DNA from: Cercophora sp. LCS_1
Taxonomy: Eukaryota; Ascomycota; Sordariomycetes; Sordariales; Lasiosphaeriaceae
NCBI GenBank assembly: GCA_036250225.1
Contig: JAPZLL010000072.1
Coordinates: 48,633-112,632 of the forward strand
DNA: 64,000 nt
Direction: 5' to 3'
In this document: piece by piece, positions 34,012-46,864 of the stretch
Position numbering within the stretch: position 1 is the first letter of the stretch
Layout of the letters: each line of letters opens with the position of its first letter
Notes under the pieces: model-generated
Seen by the model: the letters and a program-made list of their open reading frames with translations, nothing else
Told to the model about the DNA's origin: nothing
Database searches by the model: none
Program-made: the position numbers and the translations under genes

Positions 34012-35526
34012 CTAATGGTGCGAGTTATCCACCTGGCCTGTGGGAATCCACTGACGCCATGTGACATAGAGCTGGAGAGAGCTGATGACCAGACTGACAA
34101 AACCAACCAAGATAGCAACAATGATGCCCACACCGGTCATCATCATGACATGCCACGACTTGCTCCTCCTCTCGACTCACGTCTCCAATGCCGCCCTCGG
34201 CTTTGGGTTGTCAATCTCCTTGCAAAGATCCATGAGCCTCGCCCCCCAAACGGGAAAGTCGGCCACCTGCTAGGCCTCATAGTCGCACTCATAGAGGGCC
34301 GTCCCGAAAAATCCGATGGCCGGGTCAAAGCCCTCGGAGGCTATCAGACTGTTGACAAGTATTTTGGTATAGGTCCGCGTCACCGGGAAAAGAAGGGTGA
34401 TGGTATAGAGAGCCTCGAGAGCCACCGTGCGCGGCAGATGTGGGACAATGTCGGGTCTATAATTATTGGGGTCAAATGAGTCCAGTCCAGTCTTGATCGC
34501 ATGTGTAAGTTGACACAACTTACATCAAGGTCTGGGGCGCCCCAGCTTGCCCGGTATTTGTTCTCGGCATCGTTACAAAGAGATGTTCCCTAAGGAATGA
34601 CGTGCAGTTAAAGATGTGGACAACTCCGATGGAGGAACTGAGCTTCAAGTGGTCCCGGAGGTCGTCAGTTCGTTTGATCGTGAGCCGTCCGAGCTTGATG
34701 AGGTTGCAGGCCGACCCAGGGTGTTTGATAGACCCCCCTTCAGCTGACGAGAGCGGAAGACGTCCTTGAGTGCATCCTGCAGTGTCTTGTTCGAGGGCCA
34801 TATGCTCGGAAACAATTCTCGCCGAGTCCAACTCTCCCTGCCGACCACCATGGCAGCAACCGGGTCCTATCTCCGCGGCAAAATCTTGACCATTGTCATG
34901 GCACGAGCTGCTAGCATGAAAGCCTGTTCCTTGTCCCGCGGTGAGATGTAAGCAGCATCTTGGCGATGGGAGAAATATTCCTGGATGAGGTCATCCCGGA
35001 TTTTGTTTCGTTTGTCCGGTGCCAGCAATGAAATGATGTCAAACAGGTCTTGATGGCCCCTGAGCGTTTTCGACTGTAAAGCGCCGTGTTCGTACGAGTC
35101 GTCATCGGGTTCGACGGCTTCGATCAGCTTGCTGTAAAGTTCCAAAAACGGCGCCACTCGTGGGTATCTTCCCTTCCAAGGACATGACAGTTTGTCACGC
35201 CCGCAGTGGAAGCAGCCCACAACAGGGATTGTGGCATCCGGACAATCTCTGCAGAAGCGATTCCAGTTCCAAAGGACCTGGCAAAGAGCCTTGAGCTCAG
35301 CGACACTCGCCGTGGGTAGGATAGGAGCGAGCCCCATGGTACTGTGACCCTGTGATTCCTCGCAAACAATCCAGAAAAGACAAGCAGGGTGGGGTTGCAA
35401 ACGTAGGTTGGTTAGTGATGGGACGGTTGTGACTTGGTGTGTTGATACCCCCCTTGTCTTCTGCAAACCGAAATTAGGTACACAAGCGAGGCTCACGGGA
35501 CTAGAGTCGCACACTGCCTTGGCCAT
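34012..35526 (-). pseudogene. Broken gene for a fungal protein with C-terminal membrane helix
   Basis: Minus strand. The 5' part is open for 219 codons (DLFDIISLLAPDKRNKIRDD, then SPRDKEQAFMLAARAMTMVK) and ends at TAG 34867-34869. The same frame continues (ELFPSIWPSNKTLQDALKDV), then a frameshift near 34.7 kb gives LTIKRTDDLRDHLKLSSSIG. Further fragments follow after a TGA at 34520 and a TAG near 34270: VADFPVWGARLMDLCKEIDN and a hydrophobic helix GVGIIVAILVGFVSLVISSL before YVTWRQW. This order matches a large uncharacterised fungal family (LLxPxKRxxIRDD, DLRxHLxL, RLMDLxxEI, one C-terminal helix). At least three stops and one frameshift make it a pseudogene; introns could explain one break but not all. 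Confidence 0.6.
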
Positions 35527-36005
35527 CTGTGTTTCACTTATTGGTGTTGCGTCGCACGAACACTTTGCGTGTCGGACACAGCGGTAGGTACAGGTATGCA
35601 GTTGCCAAAACGAGCTAATATCAAATGAGTTGGAACAGGCCTAGAGAGATGGATGTCACAGTGTAAATAAATCACCAGGCTGTCTTCTTCATAGGGGCGA
35701 GAATCGCTGAACTCCAAGTGTACGGGATTGTTTTCTCTCGAGGTTCCTGTCTGTTCATTCTAAAGACTACCTACATGCCAACATCGTAGGCATTTGGCGA
35801 CATCGCTGAGATCGACCTGCTTTCCGCCTTGGTGGTGGTTGGCGTGAACACCCCCAAACCTCCCAAACCGTAAATTCGACAGTTGGCGGAGGCAAAAACA
35901 AACTCGAGAAAATGCACGTTAAATCCGAGTGACATTGGTCAAAGTGTTGGCGGGACTGGTAACATCGCCGACTTAGCCCTCGAATTTCCGAAAAGTGATG
36001 CAGAC
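35527..36005. other. Intergenic in the accessory island
   Basis: Upstream flank of the broken minus-strand gene. Nothing recognised. Confidence 0.5.
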
Positions 36006-36515
36006 TTAGACAGGGTTCGAGATGCGGCGGTCGCCTTCAGCTACGAGCGTGATCGTAAAGCCAAACTCATTTCCTTCCAAGAGGTTTTTAAGAACCGAGA
36101 CTGCCTTCTGAAACTCCTCGAGACAGGCGCGGGGGACATGAGCCTCTACGAACCAGTCTGCGTCTACCCACACAGCCTGGGTTGGCCTCATTGACTGCTT
36201 TCTTAAAGTTCTCGTCCCCGAGCAATAGTTCCTTCCACTGGTCGTAGGCCCTCTCCCAGTCGTTTTCTCCGTACATCGGCTCGTTTCCTTGGGACTGAGA
36301 CATCTTGAACCATTGGAGATTTTGACAAGAGGTCGAAAGGACGCCAACTGTAGTTTGACCAGCGGGATACTTGTTAAATTCAGTCGATAGATAGTCGGTA
36401 CTGAGAGCTCTGTACGTCTGTGACCGGCTTTGACAATGGAACGAAGAGATCGATGGGCCAGAGTATTTGTACTCCAAGAGATTGCGCTATCCTTCCATGT
36501 CATCTTTCTCTCCAT
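36006..36515 (-). pseudogene. Possible remnant of a small gene
   Basis: Two minus-strand frames together give a protein-like sequence: MSQSQGNEPMYGENDWERAY... and, after a one-frame change near 36190, AVWVDADWFVEAHVP followed by FQKAVSVLKNLLEGNEFGF. The charged/hydrophobic pattern and low repeat content suggest former coding sequence. I recognise no family, and the frame change has no convincing intron. Confidence 0.3.
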
Positions 36516-38301
36516 CTTTGTGTTTGCTCAGAGAGTTGACCAACATGACCAAACATTTGCGGAAATGGTGACGCCGCGTTCGCATTACAGTCTGTCCATA
36601 TCATTTCAAGCTAGGACCTATCCAAATTTTGTTGTCAACTCATACGCTCTGTCACCATTTCATGCCATTGAACAGTTTGCAACTTGATTCTGAGAGATGT
36701 GATCCATTTGACTTATCATCTGACGTGCTAGATACGCCACGGAGCAAACTGCAACACTTCATGACCATTGAGTTGAATCTCTTGCACGTTGGCAAGTGAC
36801 CAAGACAACTTGATGATCCCAACCCACCATTTTTTATTCGAAGAATATTTGATGAAACACAGATGTATACAAGCTCCAGAAACCTGTTGCAAGAGGGACA
36901 CGATTGAATGTGAAATGTAAATGTGATTCGCCGTTGCATAGGATGAACTAAGAGATAGTATCACAAGCATGGGATCAAAAGAAGGATGCGGTTTGAAAAC
37001 AGATTGTGTGAAGATTCCTTCCCGCACTTTGTTTGATAAGAAAGGCTGCTGGAACATTAGCGACTACTTCGTCAGAATGGTCCGATTGTTGGTGGAATGA
37101 ATCATTAATCACTGCGAGGTTGTTCCGTCTGTCAGTGGTGCTGGACGCCTATTTAACTCTCTTTCGTTTGGCCAAGGTTTTCTCTCCTCAAGATCGGGTC
37201 CAGTTCCCTGAGAACTCAGTTTTTGGCAGGTTTACCCAAGGACCCCCAATGAGCCCGACCTGATTCCAGACTGGGTGCATGGGCTTTGGAAGAGGCGGAT
37301 GCAGGAACTGAACTCGGGGAACTCGGACTGCGTTTGTAGGGCAAGTGCCCGGGGTAAAAATAGGGCACACAGATATCTATTTTGTCTCATCGATGGTCGG
37401 TTCCGGCGAGTTGTCAACGAAACACGTGGATCTTCGTCCATGCCTATAAAACCCCAGCACTGAGGGACCTCCTCCCGAACCCAGCTCGCATATGATATGG
37501 GTGATGAGACTAAACTGAACTGAAGATGACATAGAATGACACTTGTCAAATGGAAACGGGGGATGGGATGGAAAAAGGACATGGGACTGAATAAGTAAGA
37601 CATGAGATGGAATGAAGGATTCCATTGAAGCCTTTTCTCAGTATCTGCATCGGGAAAGACCACTGAAACTTGTTTGATGGAATTCGATGTGCTGTTTTTG
37701 AAGTCGACCACTTCCTTGTAGACATCAGGACGCCGTGACGTGTGAGAGTAATGAGGCAAGTTGTGGGAGTCTGGAAACGCTGAGGGCCCAGGAAGGCTAA
37801 AGACATGGTAGCCTTGTTTTTCTGGGGGGCAACATGGACAACTTTCTGACAACTGAGAGAAAGAATGGACAGTCTCACACGGAGTGACACAGATTGCATT
37901 GACCAATGAGTTGGATTCGCCATCCCTGTTAGCCCCACATCAGTCTCCCTGCGCGGCATCTTCCGACCACGGGGTCTTTCGCTGACGTAACAGGTAGGGG
38001 ACAAAAAAAAGGCAATCGGGAAGCTGTCGCTGAAGTCCCTCACAGCCAGCCATCTTGTATCCAAGGAATTGATGAAATAGAATTATCTGTGAATGGACGG
38101 ATGGAGTTATCTAGACTTGTACTTCTGGAATGAGGAAGTTGGGTGACTCTTTCTCTCGATCGAGTTGCTTCCCTCCCCTTTTTGCGTGGGACGTGCATCC
38201 CGCAAGGAAAGCTCGGATCCACCACCCACAAGCTCGCCAACTTGAATCGTCATTCCGCAGCTGTGAGCTCACCATCTCGCAGCACCGACAACACACAAGC
38301 A
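36516..38301. other. Intergenic, right side of accessory island
   Basis: About 1.8 kb with no supported gene. A 224-codon open frame on the minus strand (37232-37906) lacks any motif. The right 250 bp are the promoter of the stomatin-like gene. Confidence 0.45.
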
Positions 38302-39624
38302 ATGGCGCTCGCATCCACACAACGGGCGCTCGCGCCCGCAATGCGACGAGGGCTCTTGACGCCGACCATCGTCAGCAAATCCCTCCTCCCGACAGCAACA
38401 GCAGCCCTCGCACCACGAGCAACAACACCAACAGCAGCATCATCATCCCGGCCATTCCACACCTCCCCTCGGCATGGCTCCCCCTCGGGTGACTTTGGCA
38501 GCGGCGTGCCGCCGACCTACTTCCAAAAAGGCACCTCGCTACCCATGAACACAATCGTGCGCTTCGTGCCGCAGCAGACAGCCTGGATCGTCGAGCGCAT
38601 GGGCAAGTTCAACCGCATCTTACAACCGGGCCTGGCGATCCTGATTCCCTTCCTGGACCGCATCGCCTACGTCAAGTCGCTCAAGGAGAACGCCTTTGAG
38701 ATCCCCAGTCAGAGCGCCATCACGGCCGACAACGTGACGCTCGAGCTAGACGGCGTTCTCTACACCCGCGTCTTTGACGCCTACAAGGCCAGGTAAGCTC
38801 TTTCCCATCCACTCCATCGCACGGACTTCCCCTCTCTCCCCTCCCCCCCCCCCACCACCACCACCACCACCAACGAACAAAGAGCTAACCACCGTCTCCC
38901 CTCCTCCAGCTATGGTGTCGAAGACGCCGAATACGCAATCTCCCAACTCGCCCAAACAACCATGCGCAGCGAAATCGGCCAGCTAACCCTCGACCACGTC
39001 CTCAAAGAGCGCGCGGCGCTCAACACCAACATAACCGCCGCCATCAACGAAGCCGCCCAAGCATGGGGCGTGACTTGCCTCCGCTACGAGATCCGCGACA
39101 TCCACGCACCCAAGCCCGTCGTCGAGGCCATGCACAGACAAGTGACAGCCGAGCGCTCCAAGCGTGCCGAGATCCTCGAGTCCGAGGGCCAGCGGCAGAG
39201 TGCCATCAACATTGCTGAGGGAGAGAAGCAGTCCGCCATTCTCGCGTCTGAGGCCAAGCGCGCCGAGACCATCAACAAAGCGGCCGGTGAGGCCGAGGCC
39301 ATTTTGTTGCGTGCCAAGGCCACGGCTGCGGGTATCGATGCCGTTGCCAACTCGATTGCCCAGGGCAAGGACGCTGCGCAAAATGCGGTTAGCTTGTCGG
39401 TGGCAGAAAAATATGTGGATGCGTTTGGTCGGTTGGCCAAGGAGGGGACGGCGGTTGTTGTGCCGGGCAATGTGGGGGATATTGGTGGTATGATTGCTAC
39501 CGCCATGAGCGTGTATGGCAAAGTTGGGGATGCGCAGGCCAAGACTATGGCGAGACAGCTACTCGCAAAGGACGGGGAGTCAGAGCCGGAGAGCATCTTC
39601 TCTGTCAAGGGTGATAAGCGGTGA
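38302..39624 (+). CDS. Mitochondrial stomatin-like SPFH protein (SLP2/STOML2 type)
   Basis: Exons 38302-38792 and 38910-39624 encode 401 residues; the 117-bp intron (GTAAGC...CTCCAG) includes a C-run followed by CCA repeats. The first ~55 residues are Ala/Ser/Arg/Thr-rich with no acidic residue, a good mitochondrial presequence ending near RPFHTSPRHG. The SPFH (band 7) domain follows: TIVRFVPQQTAWIVERMGKF, ILQPGLAILIPFLDRI, AITADNVTLELDGVLYTRV and SEIGQLTLDHVLKERAALN. A long Ala/Glu-rich coiled coil then contains AERSKRAEILESEGQRQSAI. Human STOML2 scaffolds cardiolipin-rich inner-membrane domains and respiratory complexes; this role is inferred by family. The gene is tail-to-tail with Mon2, 224 bp apart. 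Confidence 0.9.
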
Positions 39625-39848
39625 ATTGGACGGCATGTGGTATCAGGACAGAACATCTTGTAAAAAAAAAGAAAGGCTGGCATTGGCAGGCTTTGCTTTG
39701 TATTGAATAGGGGGAGACAAAACCACTTGAGCGGATACAGCAAGGCGTTAGCGAAACAGGTCATTAGAGGCATGATCCACTCAATGTAGTCTATAAAATG
39801 CGCCATGCACAAGAATCAAGGCTTCAAATTGCTCTTCAATCAATGGTT

Positions 39849-42800
39849 TTACACGCCCAACTCCCCGCCCACAACATCCAACGCCTCCCGGATCAGACTC
39901 AATACCTTGTCATCCCCTGCCGTTCCCGCCACCTGGACACCGCTAACAAGTAATGGGTATAACCTTAGGAGATGTTTCCGCGTCTCGCTGTCAACATTCG
40001 GCGCGTCTGGAATCGCATCCGGCTCCGATCGTAGATCCACCAGGCACCGCAGAATCCGCGTCAACTCCTTGCGCTGTGATAGGGGCTGTGGCATCCGCCC
40101 TCTCAGGGGTTGGTCAGCCACGTATGCCCTCAGTGTCAGGGCGCATCGCAAAATGAGATAGGGAGCGACTGTCCTCGCCAGTCGAACGTGCAGCTCGTGC
40201 ATAGACTCCGCCGTCTTGCTCTCTGTCCCGTCCCCGAGTGTCATGGTCAGTGGCAATCCTGGAGTGGGAGGTTGCACCTGGATGGATGGAGTCTCTGCAA
40301 TCCCGTCGTGGACTTCGACCAGAGCAAAGAGCTCATCCAGACAAACTTCACTCGTGGCGCTTCGTTTAGTGGGCGGCAAGTCGACAGTGCGCCCGGTGCG
40401 CGGCTTGTAAAAGGAAGACAAGCCGCCTGCATCGCTGCCGCCGTAGATGATGGATGCTTCGGCGGGCGCTGGGGTGTGGATGATCGAGGTGCGGAAGAGG
40501 CCTTCGGCGTAGGCTTTTCTCGTCTTATCCAGAATGGCTTCGGCGCCGAGAGACGGGATGATGAGCTCGCGGAGTTTACGGAAGGAGTCGATGTCGAAAG
40601 ATTGGTCCTCGTGGATATTAGTGCCGATCGGTGCGATAGTGCAGTCGGCGCTGATGATACCGTTTGCGATGGAGACGATGATTTGCCAGATGGACTGGAC
40701 CGTAGAGCGCGGGAGCCCGATGGCCTGGATGCGGGGGAGCGTGGCCTCGAGCACGGCAAGAGCCGAGGTAGTTGCACCTCGCCAGGGTTGGGTGGACTTG
40801 GTGACGATTTTGAACTTATACTTGAGGACTATGGGCTTTGCGAGTGCTGAGAGTGCTGTCGAGAATGCATTGGAGCTATAGATGTCTGCATTTGACGCGT
40901 TCTTGATGATCAGTGATTCCAGAATCGACATGCTCTCCTTCGACATAGCGACGTATGTTCGCTTCTCCGCTGCCGCTTTTGCCGGGTTCTCTTGTGAGAA
41001 AGCAAGCGAGACGAACTCGGATACTTGGGTTATCAGCGCCGAGGGAACACCTGGCTGATCCATTCTAACCATGCGGAATACCTCAAGAATGCGGCCTTGC
41101 AAAGGGGTGGCGTACTCGATGTCGCTCGAGTATGCTGCTGGAGTGGCGTGTTGCATGGCTTCCCGCAACAGTGTCAGCATTCGTCGGACCCTCTCAACGG
41201 CAAAGTCCTTCTGAATGAGGCCATAGAGCTCCAAGAGCGCTTCGACCCACACCAGCAGACATTTCTGGTTGTCCGAGGATTTGTCGTCGTGTCCCTCTCG
41301 TGGAACCGGTATTCCCTGTGACCACAAGCCCCAGGCGAGATCTATGCTGTCTTTGCTGACATTGGGCCTGTCGTCCTCGGCGCATCTGTGCAGAATATCT
41401 CTGACGGCAGTGAATACCGCAGTGTTTATGTCGAGGACCTGGACTTCGAGTAGGTTGCCGAGATGGACGAGCAGGTCTCCCCAAATCTCGGCGAATCCCT
41501 TGTGGGTCGCCAGCACGGCCAGGTAGGAGACAAAGAGACCCGAGACCCCCTGAATAACGACAATGGCCGTCTCATTCCAGTCGCTCTGGTTCCTTTCCTT
41601 CGCGGATAGCTGTGAGATGTTGTGCAGCTCTTCCTCAATCGAAGAAAGCAACCGGAAGATGACCGATTTGATGCAGATCGACCAGGCTTCCGGGCCAAGA
41701 CTATCCCCGTATGCGGATATTATCCTCATCAGAGTTTGGACGGCACCTGAATCGTGTCAATATCGCACACACTCAACAGTTGGGGTACCCACTGTTTCTC
41801 AATTCCAATCTTTGGTCTGTTGCGACCGATGTGAGCCTCAACAAAAGGAGCATCCACAGAGCCGCCCCCGATCCTCGATGAGTAGGCTCGGCCGCCAGTT
41901 TTAGGAGTGCTGTATCATCAGAGTACTGCATCATGTCTTCTGTTATCGACATGGATCTGCTCTTTCCGGAGAGGAAATCCGAGATCGCCCAGAAAAACGT
42001 TCCGGTCTGTTTGCTGTTAGTGGTTACAAGGGCCGGGCGAATTCCGTGGACTTACAGTAAGGGCGACATTGAGATCGTCATCTTGAGTGCAAAACTTATA
42101 CAGGGTATCAACAAGGTTAAGAAAGCAAACATGGGGAAGAGAAGGAAGGAAGTCGGAGCAGATGAGTTGCAGGGATGCAAAAGACGGACGGATTAGTTTG
42201 GCGGATCGCGTTGTCAAACTGCCCCGTCCATGTTGGCTGGCTTTCCTCTCATCAATGCCGGAATTGGTGACAAAGATGCTATCGATGATCTCGAATGTGA
42301 TCTCCCAGCCCCTGACGAGAGTCTCTCCACAATGTTCTAAAAGACTCTTGAGACCATCAAGGATGATCTTGTGGATGTCAACATCAGTCGCGTGGCTCGT
42401 AATGGTCGTCTCGCGGGAAGGATTTTGGAGAGGACCTAAAGAGTCACGCAGTGCTTCAAGCAGACGGCCTTGGATCTCTCCCCTGGCTTCCTCTGGCTGA
42501 GAAGCAACGGCAGCTGCTGCCTCCAGGATGACGCGGACAAGTGTTTCCGCTGCTCTTGCTCGTACTGGTCCCGTATTTGGGGCAGAGCTGAGTGTATCGA
42601 CGAGCTCTGACGCCAAGGGCGTCCATCCGGAGACATCAGGCGGATATGACAACAAGCGTTCCATGTTGATAGACGCAAGATCGCCAAGTTTCGCTAGCGC
42701 AAACTGATCTTCTTGGTTTGGACCAGCAAGTGCGGATGTTGAAATGCTGAGAACCCTTTTGTGTGACACTGACGGAGCTCGCAGACCGCCGGTGGCGGGA

Positions 42801-45420
42801 GGAGAGTGTGACTGGCTATGGTCATCCGATGGGGGGTCAACATGCTTCTCGAGCAGGTTGCACACCGCGTCCACGACCTCCACGAATGATGGGTTCGGAA
42901 AGTCCACAGTGCTCTCAAACAACCTCGAAGCTGCCGTCTCCACTGCCCGGATCTCCGTTGAGAAGTTTGCCAGAAGAGCGTTCGCCTCATTTTCTGCTTG
43001 CTGGTCGGGACCCTTCGTCGCAAGAGGTGTCTTCCCGGCGGTCTTACCAGACGAGAAAAGAACAAAGTCGGCTTGCTGGAGGGTTTCCAGGATGATGCTC
43101 CACGACGATGAGAGAGTGGGGCCCAGGGCGATGCCGAGATTCAGAAGGGCTCTCAAGCAGAGGAGGTTTCGGGTGTTGAGACTTACGGCGCTCACATCGA
43201 CTGATTGCTGCCGCTGTTTGTCTGCGGGATGTGGGGACTGTGCAACCAAACTGTCAACGCTGAGAAGGCCACGAGCATTGCCGAAGATGCTGTTGGCTGT
43301 TTCAGGGGTCGCGAGTGGTGTGCTCGGTGTGCGCAACGGGCCAGTGTTGAGGCAGGCAGTGAAGACGTTGGGTGGAACAGCGGCTTTGCCAAGTGTGGTA
43401 AGGAACGCATCCCGAGGAGTCGTGAGCTGTAAGAGACCCGCAACGTGGGCGAACCTCTGGAACGCGCGGACAAGATTGTGGTAATACTCCGAGTCCAAGG
43501 CGGCGTACAAAAAGGTGGAACACGTTGCGAGGATAGCAGGCCAGCATTCTTCGATAAAGGAGGCACAGACCCTAACCTCGGCATGTAACGGGTGGTTTTC
43601 CAGCGTGAGCGGATTGAGCGGAACGGGGTTACGCTTGAAGGATGAAGAGCGCTCCAGCGACTTCTCAGCAGGTGCGTCAAGACGCTCGTCGTTGGGAGGC
43701 GCGGGCTCATCGCGGCCGGGCTCTTGCTTGGGGCGCTTTCTTCGACCATCACTGGGGACCGTCAAGGGGAGAATGAACTTTGCCAGCCCTTCGGAGAGTG
43801 ATGTGATGCATGCCAAAGTCAGGCTGTAGACATACGACTCGGGGATGCTGGGAGAATCTGTCTTGTCGAGCTGGTCGATACAGGGGACTCGCATTGAACT
43901 CCAGTGGGTGCTGATTCCAGTGTTATGGCCATCAGAACTCACCGAGCTCGAGATAATGCCGACGCCGCTTGCCTCAAGCATGGCTTGATCAGTCCCCACG
44001 TTAGCATACGGGTCTGCAACTGGAATAGTCGACTGATGGCCTAGTCCGATGACTGACGGCTTCTCGGTGCTAATCCGGACAAAAGTCGCTGTGACGTTCT
44101 TGAGGATGCTCTTCTGGCCCTGCTCAGAGTCATAGAGCATGAAGATGCGGCGAAGCAGGGCGTGCTCTGAAAAAATACCCCTGAACACCTCCATACACAG
44201 AGCTCGTTTCCAGAGTGCTGTGTCTTGGTCAAGAAGTTGCGTCAATATCTCGAGCGCGTCCCCGCTTTCCGACGGCAGGAGTGTGAGATGTCGCCGCAAC
44301 AGAGTATATAAGATCCGCACCAGCCGCACCGTGGTAGCAAAGTTTGGCTTTCCACGGAGAGCGTTGGTGATAAAGGGCATTACTCGGGTCCGCAGAATGT
44401 TAGCCTGTTCGGGATGAGCGGAGAAAATTGCCGCATGGTTTGTCAAGACTGATTCTATCAGCTCCAGTCCAAATGTCTGCAGCAGACCCGAGAAGCGAAG
44501 GTACTCTGGCCTCTGGTTCTCCGTCAATAGACAGATGTCGTTGAACACCTAGCCTGTTAGTAATTTTTCTGCCTCATTGCGTATCAAGAGTGCGTACTCT
44601 GTAGGCATCCATGGCGGCGGACCTGAGCGGAACTGTGCCATCCTGAACTGGAGCTTCCCCAACGGGGGTGGTATCTGTCCCCGACTCTGTGAACTCATTA
44701 GATCCATCCCACAAGGATGACCGTTAGAACTTACTGTCCTCGGCGACTACTTTGTCAAATACAGACACGACAAGCTGCTGCAAAGTGGCAGCGGATGTGT
44801 TGTTGACGATCGCATTTTTGCTTGACTGCAAGATGAAGCAAATGTTAAGTGCTGTGATCAAGAGTTCACCCTTGACATCGGCGGCATAGTTAGATAGCAG
44901 CGAAGGTAGAGCCTGGAGGATCTTGAGTTGGACATCCAAGCCAGCTGACGTGGCCTGCTGGAGCGATTCGAGAACCTGGCTGAGCTTGGTTCTGGGAAGG
45001 GCTCGAGACACGATCAGGCGCTGCAAGCAAACGATTGCGATTCCCGTAAATTTGGCGTTCTTGGTTCCGCAGGCGATGATAAAGGGGTCGGCAAAGCTGA
45101 TGCGCTGGGAGAGCTCTGCTGGCGTGTCAGCATGGTGCTGCGATCCATGTGTGGGTCCAGGGGAAGTACACACCAGCAACAGCCTGCGCTTCTGACGGAG
45201 CCCTCAGGCTCTTAAGCTCCTCGAGCGACTTTTCAGCAGCCTGATTAAGGTATTAGAGCGCAAATCTAAAATTTTTAGACGTAAAAATGTTTCTGCTGGT
45301 GAATGCAGGCACCACGTCATTGAGCTTTGAGGGGAACGGTACCTGTCGTAGATCATTGTGTTTCCGCTTGCTTTCCTGGATGAGGTTGGAAAGCTCAGAT
45401 GCGAGCAGCTGAGCCGTCAT
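39849..45420 (-). CDS. MON2: Mon2, Golgi/endosome trafficking scaffold
   Basis: Seven exons on the minus strand: 45420-45343, 45240-45174, 45115-44735, 44686-44598, 44548-42056, 42006-41793 and 41746-39849. They encode 1739 residues, and all junctions are GT-AG with consistent phase. The N-terminus MTAQLLASELSNLIQESKRK followed by LKILQALPSLLSNYAADVKG is the DCB region shared with large Sec7-type Arf-GEFs; a HUS-like FNDICLLTE segment follows. No Sec7 catalytic domain is present, as expected for Mon2. Length matches fungal Mon2 (about 1600-1800). In yeast Mon2 works with Dop1 and the flippase Neo1 in endosome-to-Golgi traffic. The start at 45420 is the first in-frame ATG of exon 1 and shares a short divergent promoter with the UEV gene. 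Confidence 0.88.
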
Positions 45421-45822
45421 GTTTGCGTCCCAAAGACGTTTCCCAGCTATCAGTGCATCGCAGGCTCAGGGCGTGTGTTTGAGTAAAGACGGCGCACAAG
45501 ACACTCGATGAGATGAGCCCAGCGGGATGTGGATGCGTGTTGTCAAAGCCCCTGTTGGCTGCGGCGCGGGCGGGAAGCAGCTGTCAGGGAAGCTGTAGCT
45601 CTTCGGATGACTAAGTTAGGCAGAATGCTTCACCGCCTGATGGCAACCCCACCATTGCGTCTGCGCCGGGCAGTACCCCGCTGCCTCCCGTCCCAGCCCG
45701 TGGGTTCAGCTCGGCAGCCTGCCCAACTCTCGGCGTTGTAGAGTTTCGGCCGCTGTCTTCAAACGCTTCCGTCCCGCGCTTCGATCTTCAACCACCCGAG
45801 AAACATCGTCAGAATCTTCACC
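45421..45822. promoter_or_regulatory. Divergent promoter of Mon2 and UEV genes
   Basis: 402 bp between the two start codons, transcribed outward. No specific site was identified. Confidence 0.6.
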
Positions 45823-46479
45823 ATGGCGGTTGCTCAAGTGCCGCGCAACTTCAAGCTCCTCGCGGAGTTGGAGAAGGGAGAGAAAGGACTTGGCGCAGGT
45901 ATGTTGCCATCGCGTGCAATTCGTAGCATGCCACCCTGGGAGTTTGGCCACTCTGACAATAAAACTCCTCGGATAGGTGCCTGCTCATACGGTCTTGAGG
46001 ACCCCGAGGACATTTACATGACGCACTGGCGCGGAACGATCTGGGGCCCCCCACATGTGTGCTTCCCCTCCCGTCAGCGGGTTCGCAAACGCGAGCTGAT
46101 CACGATATGCGCAGGGCAACCATGAGAATAGGATTTACGAGCTGAAGATGGAATGCGGTCCCAACTATCCGAAAGAGCCCCCGACCATCTACTTCGTCAG
46201 TCAGATCAACCTCCCCGGTGTCAGCAAAGAGGACGGCAGAGTGGACAAGAACTCGGTCCCCGTCCTCCGCGACTGGACCCGAATTGCGACCGAGCTGGCT
46301 AAGAACCCTCGGCCCAAGGAGGACCCGTTGAGTCTTGAGACAGCTCTTATTTCTATCAGGAAGTGAGTGACCGACGGGAGAGACAAGTTGAGCCAACGCT
46401 AACGACCGACAGGTACATGGAGGAGCACAAGAAGATGCCACAGCCGCCGGAGGGAGCCAAGTACCCAATGTATAACTAG
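45823..46479 (+). CDS. MMS2: Ubiquitin-conjugating enzyme variant (Mms2/Uev1 type)
   Basis: Four exons, 45823-45898, 45977-46056, 46115-46362 and 46413-46479, encode 156 residues. The UBC fold is complete: RNFKLLAELEKGEKGLG, DIYMTHWRGTIWGPP, NRIYELKMECGPNYPKEPP, then the region where E2 enzymes carry the catalytic Cys. Here it reads INLPGVSKEDGRVDKNSVPV, with no HPN motif and no active-site Cys, as in UEV proteins. Mms2 partners with Ubc13 to build K63-linked ubiquitin chains on PCNA in error-free post-replication repair; this function is inferred from the family. The protein ends YPMYN. It is divergent from Mon2. Confidence 0.9.
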
Positions 46480-46864
46480 ATGGGGCAATGAACGCAGGCA
46501 GTCGGCAGTGTCTCGACCTTTTCGACATGATGTCACTTTTCTTGCGCTTTTAGGCTGTGGGATCGTGGGTTGACGAAGAGGGCGGCGTTATGGTCTTTCG
46601 AGGCTGCGATTATCGGTGGACTTGATAGAGTCAAGGGACGTCTTCAATTTCGCTGCACAGGTGACAGAGATTCAGGGCAGCGCATACATCAAACCGCTCT
46701 GAGTCCTGTCGCTCCTTGTCCTCACTGATCAATGCGCCAATCACCGCCCCACGTGATCTCGCGACGCCCTGTAATCGCGCCAAGACCCTAGTTCCTCCCC
46801 CCGCAAAACGCCGTTGCCAACCGAATTCGAAACTCCTTCCCGCGGCCTCGCCCGCACTAAATGA
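46480..46864. other. Short intergenic, LYR-gene promoter
   Basis: 385 bp holding the UEV 3' end and the upstream region of the LYR-type gene. No gene seen. Confidence 0.5.

Noticed and set aside
37232..37906. 224-codon minus-strand frame
   Set aside because: Low-information, His/Ser/Phe-rich sequence with no family resemblance; competing frames of similar length overlap it.
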